Made by a program: the position numbers and the translations under genes | The notes under the pieces: generated by a model | Seen by the model: only the letters and a program-made list of their open reading frames with translations | Told to the model about the DNA's origin: nothing | Databases searched by the model: none | Part shown: positions 34,945 to 45,493 of the stretch, in pieces | Numbering within the stretch: position 1 is the first letter of the stretch | Layout of the letters: each line of letters starts with the position of its first letter | Assembly: GCA_037176705.1 (NCBI GenBank) | Contig: CM073890.1 | Location: 102,042,591-102,106,590, forward strand | Direction of reading: 5' to 3' | From: Molossus alvarezi | Taxonomy: Eukaryota; Chordata; Mammalia; Chiroptera; Molossidae | DNA: 64,000 nucleotides

Positions 34945-35125
34945 GCAATGCACTTTTATTGAGTCCCTGATAACTGCCAGGCACTGGGACTGTGGTAGAA
35001 AACAAAAGGGAAATCAAATTCTGCCTTCATTGAGCTAGAAACTATACAAATGAAAGTTGAATGTATAGTGTGCTGCACGGTGATTAGTGCTCAGAAGGTA
35101 AAAGAAGCAGGGAAGACATCACACA
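34945..35125 (-). repeat. L2 3'-end fragment, antisense
   Basis: TTTTATTGAGTCCCTGATAACTGCCAGGCACTGG, then AATTCTGCCTTCATTGAGCTAGA, then GGTGATTAGTGCTCAGAAGG. This is the reverse-complement L2 end pattern, moderately diverged. Confidence 0.6.
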
Positions 35126-36133
35126 TGCACCGGCGTGAGTGAAACAAAGGTTTCCTGAAACTAATATTATTATGTGGGTTTTACTCTTGTATTTCTGTTC
35201 TGTTTTGTTACAAAATAAATCTAGTCTTAAGTAAAATTGATTTTATGGCCTACCAGTTTGTAAAACACTGTTTTAAATAATTTGTTTCAATGTTTGGTTA
35301 TAAATAAACAAAACAAAATGGTTTAGAGAAAACATACATTGATATTTGATATCTCAGGAAGGCTGAAGGATACTTTTCAGAGTTTATGCAGTGAGGTTAC
35401 ACCCAAACCGCAGGGCAGGGCGCCTGCTCGGGCCCATGGGGGCCATTGCTGCCCACCCACAGCTTGGTTGAGTCACAGACACTGGATGCTGGTGTTGCCT
35501 TCGGAAGCTTTGCCTCCCCTGCTGTGGATGAGATGTTGGGGGGGGGGGTGTCGTTTTCTCTCATCTCTAGTTTAATGAATAAAAGTGAAATTACCCAAAG
35601 AACCTAAATGCAAAGCCCGTGGACTCAGACAACAGTGTGGTGCAGGCCAGAGGGAGCAGGAGCAGGGGCTGGGTGGAGGTGGGCAGAGGGAAAAACGGGG
35701 GACATCTGTACTAGCGTCAACAACAACAAAAAAGGCTCATGTAAGCTTCCAGATTGTTGGAGCTCCTGTCACTGGCTGAATACTCTAGTTCGACTGAGTC
35801 TCTACCTTGTAGTGGGACACTTTCAATGTGGTCAGTGCCACCAACCTAAGTAGTGTTTCTAAACCTTTTCAACCACAAGAAAGTGTGGTGAACGATATCT
35901 ATACCATATAACATATTTAATAAACGTAAATAATTATACAATGATAAAATAAGTTACAAGCAAGATTATTATGGAGTCTCGACCTCATTTTGCAATGTAT
36001 AATATTCAACATCCTGACATGTGTAAAACATGGTGTAAGTTATATGATAAAAACATAAAGCAACCCTATAACCCTGATGTTTAGATTTCTCTGTATACTA
36101 CATGGGCCTGATCAAAGACAGCAATTTTTTATC
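35126..36133. other. Unassigned noncoding sequence
   Basis: 35400-35720 is GC-rich with a G-run at 35538-35547. 35850-36080 is AT-rich. Overlapping 64- and 81-codon frames around 35585-35853 show no protein family. Confidence 0.4.
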
Positions 36134-36372
36134 CTCTAATTTTAAATGTGTTCTTATTGATTTTTTTAGAGAAAAAGGAAGGGAGAGAGAGAGAGAGATA
36201 GAAACATCAATGTGAGAGAGAAACATCAATCGGCTGCCTCCTGCACACCCTAACCTGGGGCCCACAACCTGGACATGTGCCCTGGCTGGCAGTTGAACCA
36301 TGACCTCTCAGTCCATGGGGTGATGCTCAATCCACTGAGCCACACCAGCCAGGCCCCTCTCTAATTTTAAAT
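36134..36372 (-). mobile_element. Ves SINE, type B, with 14-bp target-site duplication
   Basis: CTCTAATTTTAAAT occurs at 36134-36147 and 36359-36372. The minus-strand head GGCCTGGCTGGTGTGGCTCAG is at the right end. The middle has the doubled AACATCAATG..GAGAGAAACATCAATCGG pattern of type B. Confidence 0.94.
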
Positions 36373-36479
36373 CCAAAGAGTATTCATTCTTATGTAACAG
36401 ATAAAATTAGCAAATTTAGGTTCTCTCTGAAATGTAAATTTATTACTAGAAAAATAAAACATTTTTAGTGCAGAGTTCC

Positions 36480-37450
36480 ATAGGATGGTCGATTTCCATT
36501 TAACAAGAAAGCAAGCAAACGAAATGGCACAATGAAGATGGAAAAGCTATTCTTGGACACATTTCTTTCTCCTACCCTGTTTCTGGGGCCCCACAATTAT
36601 CGAGCAGGAAGAGACATTAGAGGAATGTTTATTTTTCATTTGGTGCACTTGAAATGACTGGCAGTTATTTGCTTCTGGCTGCGTGCAGGCTTTCTGGGGT
36701 GGCAAAGGAGGTCTACGATCTTAATGCAGCTTTTTGCCGTAATTTATCTTCTGAATACTTAGCATTTTTCATCACAGATACGGAAGATTCAGTAATAATT
36801 CAGGCCCTTTCTTTAGTTTCATACAGAAATACAGGTCATCCCAAAATGCTTGGACAAAAATATATTGGGATCTATTTGTTTTTCCTCTAATGAATAATTG
36901 CTCCATAATCTGACACTATTCTCTGAACTTACCCCAGTAAGAAAGGTGTTTGTCCTACCTTGAACTAGATCAACCGAACTAACTATTCAAGTTTCAAGAA
37001 ATTTGCAAGCCCTTTGATATCTGTTGATAACTGAATTTGGCCATAAAATATTGACATGACGGAAATAGGGAAACGAGACAAATGGGAGCTGTGTTGTTTT
37101 TTTTTTGTTTGTTTTTTTTCAGACATGTAGCACAACATTGAACACAGCACATCATGTCTGATGAGCATGGGACCTTTGACATGTTTGCTAATAGTTCAGA
37201 ATCATTGCTCGGTTCATGCTTACATAGCTGAGCACAGATGCAGTTACTGTATCCGCTGGTACTAAAATCTGTCTTCGTTGTTAGGAAAATACCTGAAGAG
37301 ACTATTTTAGGATTTAAGAACAAAAATCAGATAAATGGTCTAGAAAGAGATAAGTATGTAAGCATATTCCTAAAATTCGGTGCAACGTTACTGGAAGAGT
37401 GGCTTGGGAAAGAACAGAGAATTGTGAGGAAGTCATCAAAAACTAATCAA
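36480..37450. promoter_or_regulatory. Candidate conserved noncoding region
   Basis: A repeat-free block with complex sequence and retained CpGs: TTTTTGCCGTAATTTATCTTC (about 36731), CACAGATACGGAAGATTC (about 36773) and TATCCGCTGGTAC (about 37250). The only low-complexity stretch is a T-run near 37097-37120. Frames of 78, 109 and 76 codons inside it match no family I know. Regulatory status is an inference. Confidence 0.28.
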
Positions 37451-38533
37451 GTGAGGAGCGTTTTTTAAGACTGAACACTTTAAACCCTAGGATTAACATT
37501 GTATTGACACTGAAGGGCACCAATTCTATCTTTCTCTCTCTCACCCTGTTCCTATTGCAAATATTCTACCATCTGCTTAGTAGACCTTTCCCCTCTCCAG
37601 AAAAACATCGGGACGTTCAAGGTTTAATAAGGGTATATAGAAATGAAAATAAACAAATATGTGTGTGAGTGGGAAGAGAGAGCGATTCAGAACTCTAGGT
37701 TAGTCTAATTTTGTAATGGATTATATTAACCGGAGGTATTGTGTTTGGGACTTCTGATTCCTCACTCAATATTTGATGTTTATTTTAACTTTTCAAAATA
37801 AATATTTACTGATGTAAGAGAATTTGGTAAATAACATCCTCGATATAATCTCTTAACTGCAATACACACAAAAAATTAGCGCAAAGGACAAGTGTAGAGT
37901 ATATAGACATTCCAATTATACCGAAGGATATGCAGAATGAAGCAACAACTTGTCAGTTTTTTCTCCTCAGAAAATTTTCCCCGTGATCAAACATGACATA
38001 GATTCCTCCTCCCGGATCACATTCTACCTTCTTCCTTTGTTTACATTTGTCAGGCAATATTAGCGTCATACCTTACCTCTTAATTCTTTGGCTAATGATT
38101 TAAGCAAAAGATGTTAATATGTTAGAGATGTTAGGGTGTATCCACAGTAGAGAAGAAAGAATTTATCCAACAAAACAGACTGCCTCTCCAACATAGAACA
38201 CTGTTTTAGGGAAATAGAGTATAAGAAATAGTTGTGAAAAGGATGTAATTTAATTATTCACTGTATTTTATATACCCTAACTTATAATTCACTTCTATAA
38301 ATAGACAGCAGAACCCTCTGAAGGGAAGAGAAACCATATTCCTGAGACTGAGATGCTCTCAGACTGAGAAGGCACTGAGAAGGTGAACTTTTACCTATGG
38401 ACATACTTGATCTCTTTATGCAAATCTACCAACTCTTTTCTGTCCTTAAAACTTAATTCACAGTGAATATAACATTATAAATAAATACTTATACCTTCTC
38501 GGTGATGTTCCATGTAATATTAATTAACCTCCT
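37451..38533. other. AT-rich unassigned sequence
   Basis: Nothing is recognised beyond chance frames. Confidence 0.4.
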
Positions 38534-38548
38534 AAGAAAATGTAATGG

Positions 38549-38760
38549 GCCCGACTGGTGTGGCTCAGTGGTTGAGCTTCGACCCATGCACCAAGAGGTC
38601 GCCAGTTTGATTCCTGGTCAGGGCACATGCCCAGGTTGTGGGCCCAATCCCCAGTGGGGGGTGTGCAGGAGGTGGCCAATCGATGTTGTCTATCATTGAT
38701 GTTTCAATCTCTCTCTCCCTCTCCCTTCCTCTCTCTCTAAAGTCAATAACGAAAAAAAAA
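38549..38760 (+). mobile_element. Ves SINE, type B (5' half of the chimera)
   Basis: Full length by its head, TGCACCAAGAGGTCGCCAG body and GTCAATAACGA9 end. The pyrimidine block and CATTGATGTTTC motif are intact. It shares its left flank duplication with the right end of the L1 half. Confidence 0.92.
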
Positions 38761-39060
38761 TTTCTCACTTATTTGTGGAATATAATGAACATAATGAACA
38801 TAACAGTCTGAGGAATGGAGTAGTCAGAGATGTAGAAGTGGGGTACAGACTGGCAATCCCCAGCAAAGGGGGTGGAGGGAGAGAGATAAACCACTGAACT
38901 TATATGCATGTATGCATGAACAATGGACATGGACAACAAAGCTGAGGACGGGGTGGGGAGGGTGGGGAAGGGAGAAGTCAGTGGGGGGAAAAGGAGAAAC
39001 ATCTGTAACAAAAATAAATTAATTAATTTTTTAAAAAGAAAAAAAATTTTAAAAAAATAA
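38761..39060 (+). mobile_element. 5'-truncated L1 3' end (3' half of the chimera)
   Basis: It aligns by eye with 27085-27350 of the large L1. Shared words are CACTTATTTGTG-AATATAATGAAC, ATATGCATGTATGCATGAACAATG against ATATGCATATATGCATAACCAATG, and AACAAAAATAAATTAA. It holds a textbook G-quadruplex motif at 38950-38967. Confidence 0.9.
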
Positions 39061-39075
39061 AAGAAAATGTAATGG

Positions 39076-41111
39076 TCTGCCAGCTGTCCACAATGTCACA
39101 TTATTAAATACTTCATCCTGGGGTTGTAGCCACCACCATAATATGAAAGTGTTACTTTCAGCCTTCATAATGTTTGTTACTTGTATAATTGTTTATAAAC
39201 ATCTTTAAAAGTCACCTCTCCCAACAAAAAAGTATATTGAGGGGATCAAGTGGTTATTAACGGTCAAGTCTGAAAACATTAAATTACTTTTAGCAAAGGT
39301 TCACTGGTATATTAAACTTGCTCTGTAATATTGGGGACAACAGAGTCAGAGAGTTATCAACAGAAAGCATTCAATGCAACTGAGATAAATGGAATGCAGC
39401 TGTGGTACTAGAAATTGTGGTAGGAGGAGAGGACCCAAGACTCTCAGTGATGAAGTCAATGGATGTTATCTTTAGAAGCAGAGGAACTTGGTTTTATGTA
39501 TGCTGAATCACTATAATTAACGGATTGACATGACTCCCTTATAACATTGCTTCCTCGTTACTTGCATTATTCTCTTTTCAGCTAGATTTTTAAATGGTAT
39601 ACATGCACACAAACACACAAACTGAGGCTTACTTATTATAACTTTAAGTTTATATCGGCTTTGACATTGTTACACATGGTTTTACTCCTTAAAATGTTAA
39701 GGAGATAAAAATAATGTGGACAAACTCATAAATAAAGAAGAGTAGTTTCAGATTACTTTCCATCACTTATGAATAAATCCCAGGTATGTCATAAATGTTC
39801 TTATAAGTTTTACCTGTTTTGTTTAAATGGAAGCCTAATTATCCTCGTATAGATGAAAAAGTTGAATGTCTGTAATACGTAGAAAGAAATAGATGAACAT
39901 TTGTCCATTTGGTCTCACAGTTTGAAGACAAATGTATTTCAAGAAAATAATTTTATGTCTTCTTATTTAATATATGACCATATTTCAGGATTCCTAGGTC
40001 TCATGGTGGCATTCATATTTCAGCTTCAAAATAATAAACATGGATTTGAGTCTTCCTGGTACCTGGTCTTGGCAATAAGTAATGTCTGCTTTTTAAAATT
40101 TTTTCCAGGTTTCATCCTTCTCTTGGAAGGGAAAATGTTCTGGGATATCCTTTCTCTGCCTTAGAACTGATTTAATTGGGTGAAGGTGAGGACAATCTAT
40201 GTCTCTGTACACTATTCTAACCAGTTTTTGCCCGGATACAGTTTTGTTCCCTATTCGTAACATGCAGGGATGCTTCTAAGCTAATCTTGAGTAGTGGATT
40301 CTTGGGGTCCACCTCCCTATAATCTACCCCAGTGTAACTCTCCACTGGTGATGCGGCCGTTGCTGGCAGTCATGAACGTGTTTTTACTCTTACTGGGGCT
40401 ACTGCAAATGCCACCAGTTTTCCTGGACCTCGCACTGGCCCCACACTCTCTGCTGGTCCACATCTCCAGGGTGCTCTCAAACCCGACCCCAGCACTCTCA
40501 TTCTTGGACCCTTATTCTACCACAGATTGTTGGCAGAGCTCTGGGTTGATTATTTCTTTCACACGGCCTGCTTTCTCTTGTTAGGGGCTCGATTCTCTGA
40601 TAGTGCACAACCCCCGATGGAGGACCCTGCTACAGGTCGGTATGGCGTCTCAGGTCAGCGAAGTTTACCAAATATTCTTAGGCATGCACGAGAGTGCTCA
40701 GCATGGTGCTAACTGGAGGGGAAACAGGGACAAATACAACATTGCTAGACCTGAAGGAACTATTAATTTCCCAAGGAGGAAGAATAAAAATGACACATTA
40801 ATGTAAATGTACGCTGCTTACTGGCCTTGATGATGTGACTCTTGCTTCTACTCCAGCCAGCTTCAGCACCTCCTTACTGTCATGTAGTCTACAGAAAGCT
40901 GTTGTGAACAATATACAGCACACAATTTTTTTACACATTCAGAAAAATAGGTTCTGGCCTCTGGTCTCTCCGACAGACCCTCCGTATCTCATTAACACTG
41001 TTTCCTCCTTGTAAATTCTGCACAGTATCGGCAGCATGTTCTGCCTAAATGTAGAAGTGATTGTGCTCTTGATGATCAAATTTACTTTCCCTTTTTGCAT
41101 ATATTACTTTA
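39076..41111. other. Unassigned noncoding sequence
   Basis: 39076-40190 is AT-rich. 40200-40720 is GC-richer with several CpGs and chance frames (96 codons at 40294-40584). I recognise no domain or repeat family. Confidence 0.4.
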
Positions 41112-42940
41112 AAAAGGTATTTTAATTGAGGTTTAATTGATATATAACATCAAACCCTAATATTAGTTTGAGATGTGCCACACAATGACTTGATACTTGT
41201 ACATGCTGCAAAATGATCACTACAATAGATAGTTACCTCCCATCACCACAGTTACAATCTTTTCATTATAATGCAACTTTTAAGATTTACTCTCAGCAAC
41301 TTTCAAATATACAATACAGTGTTATTGCCTGGAGTCACAGTGTTGCACATTGCATCACCAGGACTTATATACTGTAGGACTGGAAGTTTGTACCTCTTAC
41401 TCTTCTTCACCCATTTTTCCCACCCTCGAATCCACTCCCCACTGGCACCCACCCATCCATTCTCTGTAGCTATGAGTTTTGTTTGTTCCTTTGTTTTATT
41501 TTTTAGATCCCACATATAAGTGAACTCACATAGTATTTGTCTTTGTCTGGCTTATTTTACCTAGCATAATAGCCTTAAGGTCCTTCCATGTTTTTGCAAA
41601 TATCAAAATTTCATACTTTTTTTATAAAATGAATAGTGTCCATTCATTCAGTGATGGGCACGTAGGTTGCTTCCATACCCTGGCTGTTGTAACGAATGCT
41701 GCAGTGAACACAGGGGTGCACAGCAGTGCCCAGACCCGTCAGTCCAAAGGGAAATCTCAATCAGTGCTTCATTTCAGGCTGATTGGAAGCCAAACCCTCA
41801 GGTGGTAGCTTTTAAAGTATTAAATACACATGGTCCTGTGGGGCCACAATCAGAAACCCTGCTGGCCCACAGACCCAGCCATCTGAAGCTGTCCCCATGG
41901 CGACAGTTACAAAACTCAGGGCATATAAGCTCCTTCCCAGAAGATACCCACAAGCCGCAGGGAGGTGATGGCGAGCAGGGATGCCTCTCTGGCCCACCTT
42001 CCCTGAGCTGCACCTCCGCAGCCTCTGAATGTGTGGTGAGCCTGATACACACCCATCAGGCTGCAACTGCAGGATAAACAAGCCTTGTCCCCAGGAAGAT
42101 TGGGGGTGTGTTTTAGTCTGCTGTCCTCACAGTGCCCTGGGGACAGCAGCCTGCCAAACTGTCTCTCCAACTGTTTTTGTCCCATGAGGCCCAGCAAAGC
42201 AAGCCCTTGGCCACCAGAGTCAGAAGCTCGCTGGGTTTTTCCTGTGGGCACTGCCCTCACCCCTTGGCATTAGGGGGCAGTGGCCAGGTGCAGGGGTGGG
42301 GTGCCCCTGATGGCTTTAGCAGGGTGGTGGGGACAGTCCTCTGACTGTGCACCCTATCTGATGCTACCAAGGTAGGGGGGGAGGGCACCTCCATCCTCTG
42401 AGAGAGTCCCAACAAGCCCCTGCCCCAAGACAAACGCTTTAAGATTACCAAAGGAATCTCCTTCACAGGAGGGCCAGGCACTTGGCAAACTACTGCTTTC
42501 ACAGTGGGTCCCTGGGTGAGCGAGTCTGAGCGCCAGCCCTTTACCAGTGAAATCTGTTTTCTGCAGCCCTTCGGGTCTTCTGGACATAAGCGCCATGGTT
42601 ATTAAAGCCAGCTGGTTTAGGGGTTCATTTATCTATTGGAGGTCCCAAGAATTGGAGGTCCCGATATGGGGCACGACGCTCTCACCCCTCTGGAAGGAGC
42701 TCCCTGTGAGTGAGATCCCTCCTGACAGAGGGTCACCACAAGGTGGGCGGGCTCTTAGTAAGACGATGTCTCTGCCTCTCCTACCCATTTCTATTTTTTG
42801 TTTTGCAGGAGCTGTTTAGCTAGTTTTCAGGGCCCCTTCAGAGTCCTTGTTTCCTATGAGGCTGTAGATTTGGTGAGTCCATGGGAGGAAGTGAGTTCAG
42901 GGACCTCCTTCCTACACAACCATATTGGACTGTTCTCTCT
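41112..42940 (-). mobile_element. Antisense L1 with 5' UTR joined to 3' end (ORFs missing)
   Basis: Right part, read on the minus strand: it begins near 42940 with an L1-start-like CCAATATGGTTGTGTAGG. It continues with GAACTCACTTCCTCCCATGG and a GC-rich leader to about 41730. Left part (41112-41720): an antisense L1 3' end with TTGCAAAATGATCACTAC-like and CATATAAGTGAACTCACATAG blocks, GCATAATAGCCTTAAGGTCC, and a TGCAGTGAACACAGGGGTGCA end. The order and orientation fit one element lacking ORF1 and most of ORF2. Two separate insertions side by side remain possible. The many frames at 41667-43073 are by-products of the GC-rich leader. Confidence 0.65.
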
Positions 42941-43133
42941 CAACAAGTATCTTTTTGACAAGTTTTCTTCATGTGATAAATCAAAAAATTCATCTTGTTC
43001 TGTCAAAACACTAAAATCCATGCAAAGAATTGTATTTTTATATAAACAGACAGAAATTCAAAATGAACCATAAAATCCCAAACTGCTATATCCATTTCTA
43101 GACATTGACTGAAGAATTAATTATACTTCTTAC

Positions 43134-43189
43134 CTGGTGTAAATGTTTGTGTTGAGGGCGGATCATCTTTCCAAATATTTTCCTCACTT
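43134..43189 (-). other. Candidate 56-bp exon of an unidentified host gene
   Basis: On the minus strand a pyrimidine-rich tract ending TTTCTGTTTTTATTCTAG (acceptor AG at 43190-43191) precedes the segment. CAG|GTAAGA (donor GT at 43132-43133) follows it. One frame has a stop. A second is open as SEENIWKDDPPSTQTFTP (one base, 18 codons, one base). A third is open as VRKIFGKMIRPQHKHLHQ (two bases, then 18 codons). The segment is in unique sequence 190 bp beyond the L1 leader and keeps a CpG. I cannot name a gene. It could be a small internal or alternative exon, a noncoding-RNA exon, or a chance pairing of good splice sites. Confidence 0.4.
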
Positions 43190-44262
43190 CTAGAATAAAA
43201 ACAGAAATAATAAAATACAATAAAAAACAGGTCTTACATTTTAATTAGCATCCAAAGCAGGCAGCATCCTTAAATTTTTGAGCATAGTAATAGCATCAGA
43301 TGAGTTCTTCAGTATCTATAAATTACCCTCAAATAACAAACTTGTATTCAAGTCAGAAAATGTTTTCAGTTCTTGGTCCTGAGTATATCAATTATACTTT
43401 CCACACAACAATTATTGCTCATGAATTTTTATGAAAGCAACTTAAGAATATATTATAACTGAGTATATGCACAGAGTGAATTTGGGAATTGTCACATTCA
43501 CAGGTAGAATGCAAATTGCATAACATATCCACAGAAGATATCTGCCTATGCCAGGTCAATAGTTTTTTGCTTGAATGGCAAATAATTTTCTAGTGCACTA
43601 TTTGGCATGTATTGACATGATCTGAATCCATCTTATTTGGTTCAAAATGTCAGTGCGTTTAGGCACTTAATAATTAAATATGGATGATAAAACATTCCCT
43701 GGCATTAAAATGGTACACTGAACTGTAAAATTCACAATAAAGACACTAAAAATTAAGGTGGCTGTCAATAGCCAGATGGCTCCTCTGATGTTCTAAAATA
43801 CACATGAAAGATTTTATTAATTTAACCACCATCTGGGTTATAGTTGAAAATTAGCATCTAAGGGCAGATATAATCTGAATGTCACAGGGTGTTCTACTCC
43901 AACTTCAGCTATTTTTCTTTGGTGACACTACATGGAATAATTTTAGTTCTTTCCATGTGCATGCAGTTCTTTAGTTCTTTCCATCACGATGATGTCGTCA
44001 GAAGTACTTAAAATTGAAATGAGAGAAAACACTTATGTATATATCTATAAGGTAGTAAATGATTTCTGTACAAATCCTAAGTTATTTCCTCATGAAGCCT
44101 ATTAAGAAAATCACTTTTCAAAATAAGTGTATATCCATAGAAGTGGATTAAGCCTGGTCTTTTAAATGAAATTGTGCCCTTGGGTAAGCAGGTCACCTTC
44201 TTTATGTGTAAAGCAATTTCTCACCTGTGAATGTAACATATTGCTCCAGATAGCATGAGCCT
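43190..44262. other. Unassigned unique-looking sequence, possible intron
   Basis: AT-rich sequence upstream (minus-strand sense) of the candidate exon. A MIR-like phrase occurs at 44170-44245. Nothing else is recognised. Confidence 0.4.
44170..44245 (+). repeat. MIR fragment
   Basis: GTGCCCTTGGGTAAGCAGGTCACCTTC..TTTCTCACCTGTGAATG follows the MIR core (CCTTGGGCAAGTTACTTAACC..CTCATCTGTAAAATG). Short and diverged. Confidence 0.45.
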
Positions 44263-44555
44263 TACTAGACCAGGGATTGGCAAACTATGACCCCCTGGGC
44301 CAAATCCAGGTCACAGCATGTTTTTCTACTGCTCTCAGATTAAAGTTGGGTTTTTTGTTGTTGTTGTTATATTTTAAAGGGTTGTTAAAAAAAATAAGCA
44401 AACAAATGCCTAGATATTAAGAAGAAGAATATAAAACAAAGCCTATATGCTAACAAAGATATTTACTCTCTTTGCATATATTAGGTGCATTCTTTGCAGC
44501 CTAAGACACTCATGATCTGGCTCTTTACAGAGGTTTTTCAATCCCTGCACTAGAT
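44263..44555 (+). mobile_element. Non-autonomous hAT DNA transposon with terminal repeats and 8-bp duplication
   Basis: The body at 44271-44547 starts CAGGGATTGGCAAACTATGACCC and ends ATCTGGCTCTTTACAGAGG..CAATCCCTG, giving imperfect terminal inverted repeats (CAGGGATTG / CAATCCCTG). It is flanked by TACTAGAC and CACTAGAT, an 8-bp duplication with two mismatches and the CTAG core common for Charlie-like hAT elements. No transposase is encoded. A (TTG)n run occurs inside near 44352-44367. Confidence 0.82.
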
Positions 44556-45270
44556 TATAAATTATTATAGAGATTTTGTCTGTTGGCCTCAACACTGACA
44601 CTAGATTGCAATAATTTCACAAATATAAGAAGTGCACACCCAAAATAACTCTACATAAATATGGCAGAGTTCTGTGTCAAGTAGTGCTAGAAGGTCAAAG
44701 TCTAGTATCCAAGCACTGACAATGTTAATGAAGACCAGGTACTCTAAAATTCAATGCAGTATATTTATTAGAAGGTTTAATTAATTCTTAATATCAAACT
44801 ATTTCAGTTAGGTTATTTTTATAACCCTAGAAAAAGTAATCATGTATCTTTCTGAATGTAATCAATAATTTTGTAGTGTCTTTGAACTTCATAAACAAAA
44901 TCTATGTCTTCTAATTTGATATTCACAAAGATCCCGGGTTTCTGTGTTCTGTTGACAAGATTTACATAAAGTCACACAGCTACTTAGTTATAACACTTGA
45001 GGTTAATTAATTATTATTTCAAGTATTTAGTCCTCAAGACTCATGTGTTTTCCTCCACACAGGTTTGCCGCTCATCGGGTGAAAACAAATAAGCAGCAAA
45101 GCAAAAAATAAGCTCCAAAATAGCATAATTTTATCAAGGAAAAAAAAATTTTCTTTTTTTGAAGAATTTGTTTGTTTGTTTTTAATGCATATAAAAATGA
45201 ATGGAGTTAATAGCATAACAACCTCAAATAAATAAGTGGTTTGCAGGTTTACATAAATTATTTAATTCAT
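44556..45270. other. Unassigned noncoding sequence
   Basis: AT-rich. A weak MIR-like phrase (AAAGTCACACAGCTACTTAG) occurs near 44968. No gene is seen. Confidence 0.4.
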
Positions 45271-45493
45271 TTCTTTCTTTCTTTCTTTTTCTTTTACTGA
45301 TTCTAGAGAGAGAGGAAGGGAGAGGGAGAGAGAGATGGAAACATCGATGAGAGAGAACATCGATTGGCCGCCTCCTGCATGTCCCCTACTGGGGATCTGG
45401 CCCACAACCTGGGCATGTGCCCTGACCGGGAATTGAACCAGTGACCTCTTGGTGCAGGGGTCAGTGCTCAACCACTGAGCCACACCGGTTGGA
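45271..45493 (-). mobile_element. Ves SINE, type B
   Basis: The minus-strand head CCAACCGGTGTGGCTCAGTGG is at the right end. TGCACCAAGAGGTCACTGG, the CATCGATG..GAACATCGATTGG pair and a (TTTC)n-type tail at 45273-45290 are clear. No clean duplication was found. Confidence 0.92.

Larger units (their letters stand above)
38534..39075 (+). mobile_element. Chimeric Ves SINE-L1 insertion within one target-site duplication
   Basis: AAGAAAATGTAATGG is present perfectly at 38534-38548 and 39061-39075. Between the copies lie, in the same orientation, a complete type B Ves (38549-38760, head GCCCGACTGGTGTGGCTCAG, end GTCAATAACG plus nine A) and then a 5'-truncated L1 3' end (38761-39060). There is no second duplication around the SINE alone. 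This is the structure expected when reverse transcription starts on L1 RNA and switches template to a SINE RNA before second-strand joining. Confidence 0.88.

Noticed and set aside
35850..36080. Possible hAT element starting GTGTTTCTAAACCTTTTC
   Set aside because: No matching inverted terminus or 8-bp duplication was found on the right side.
41667..42819. Cluster of overlapping ORFs suggesting a gene
   Set aside because: Frames are open on both strands because the region is a GC-rich L1 leader with fewer stop codons; no family is matched.
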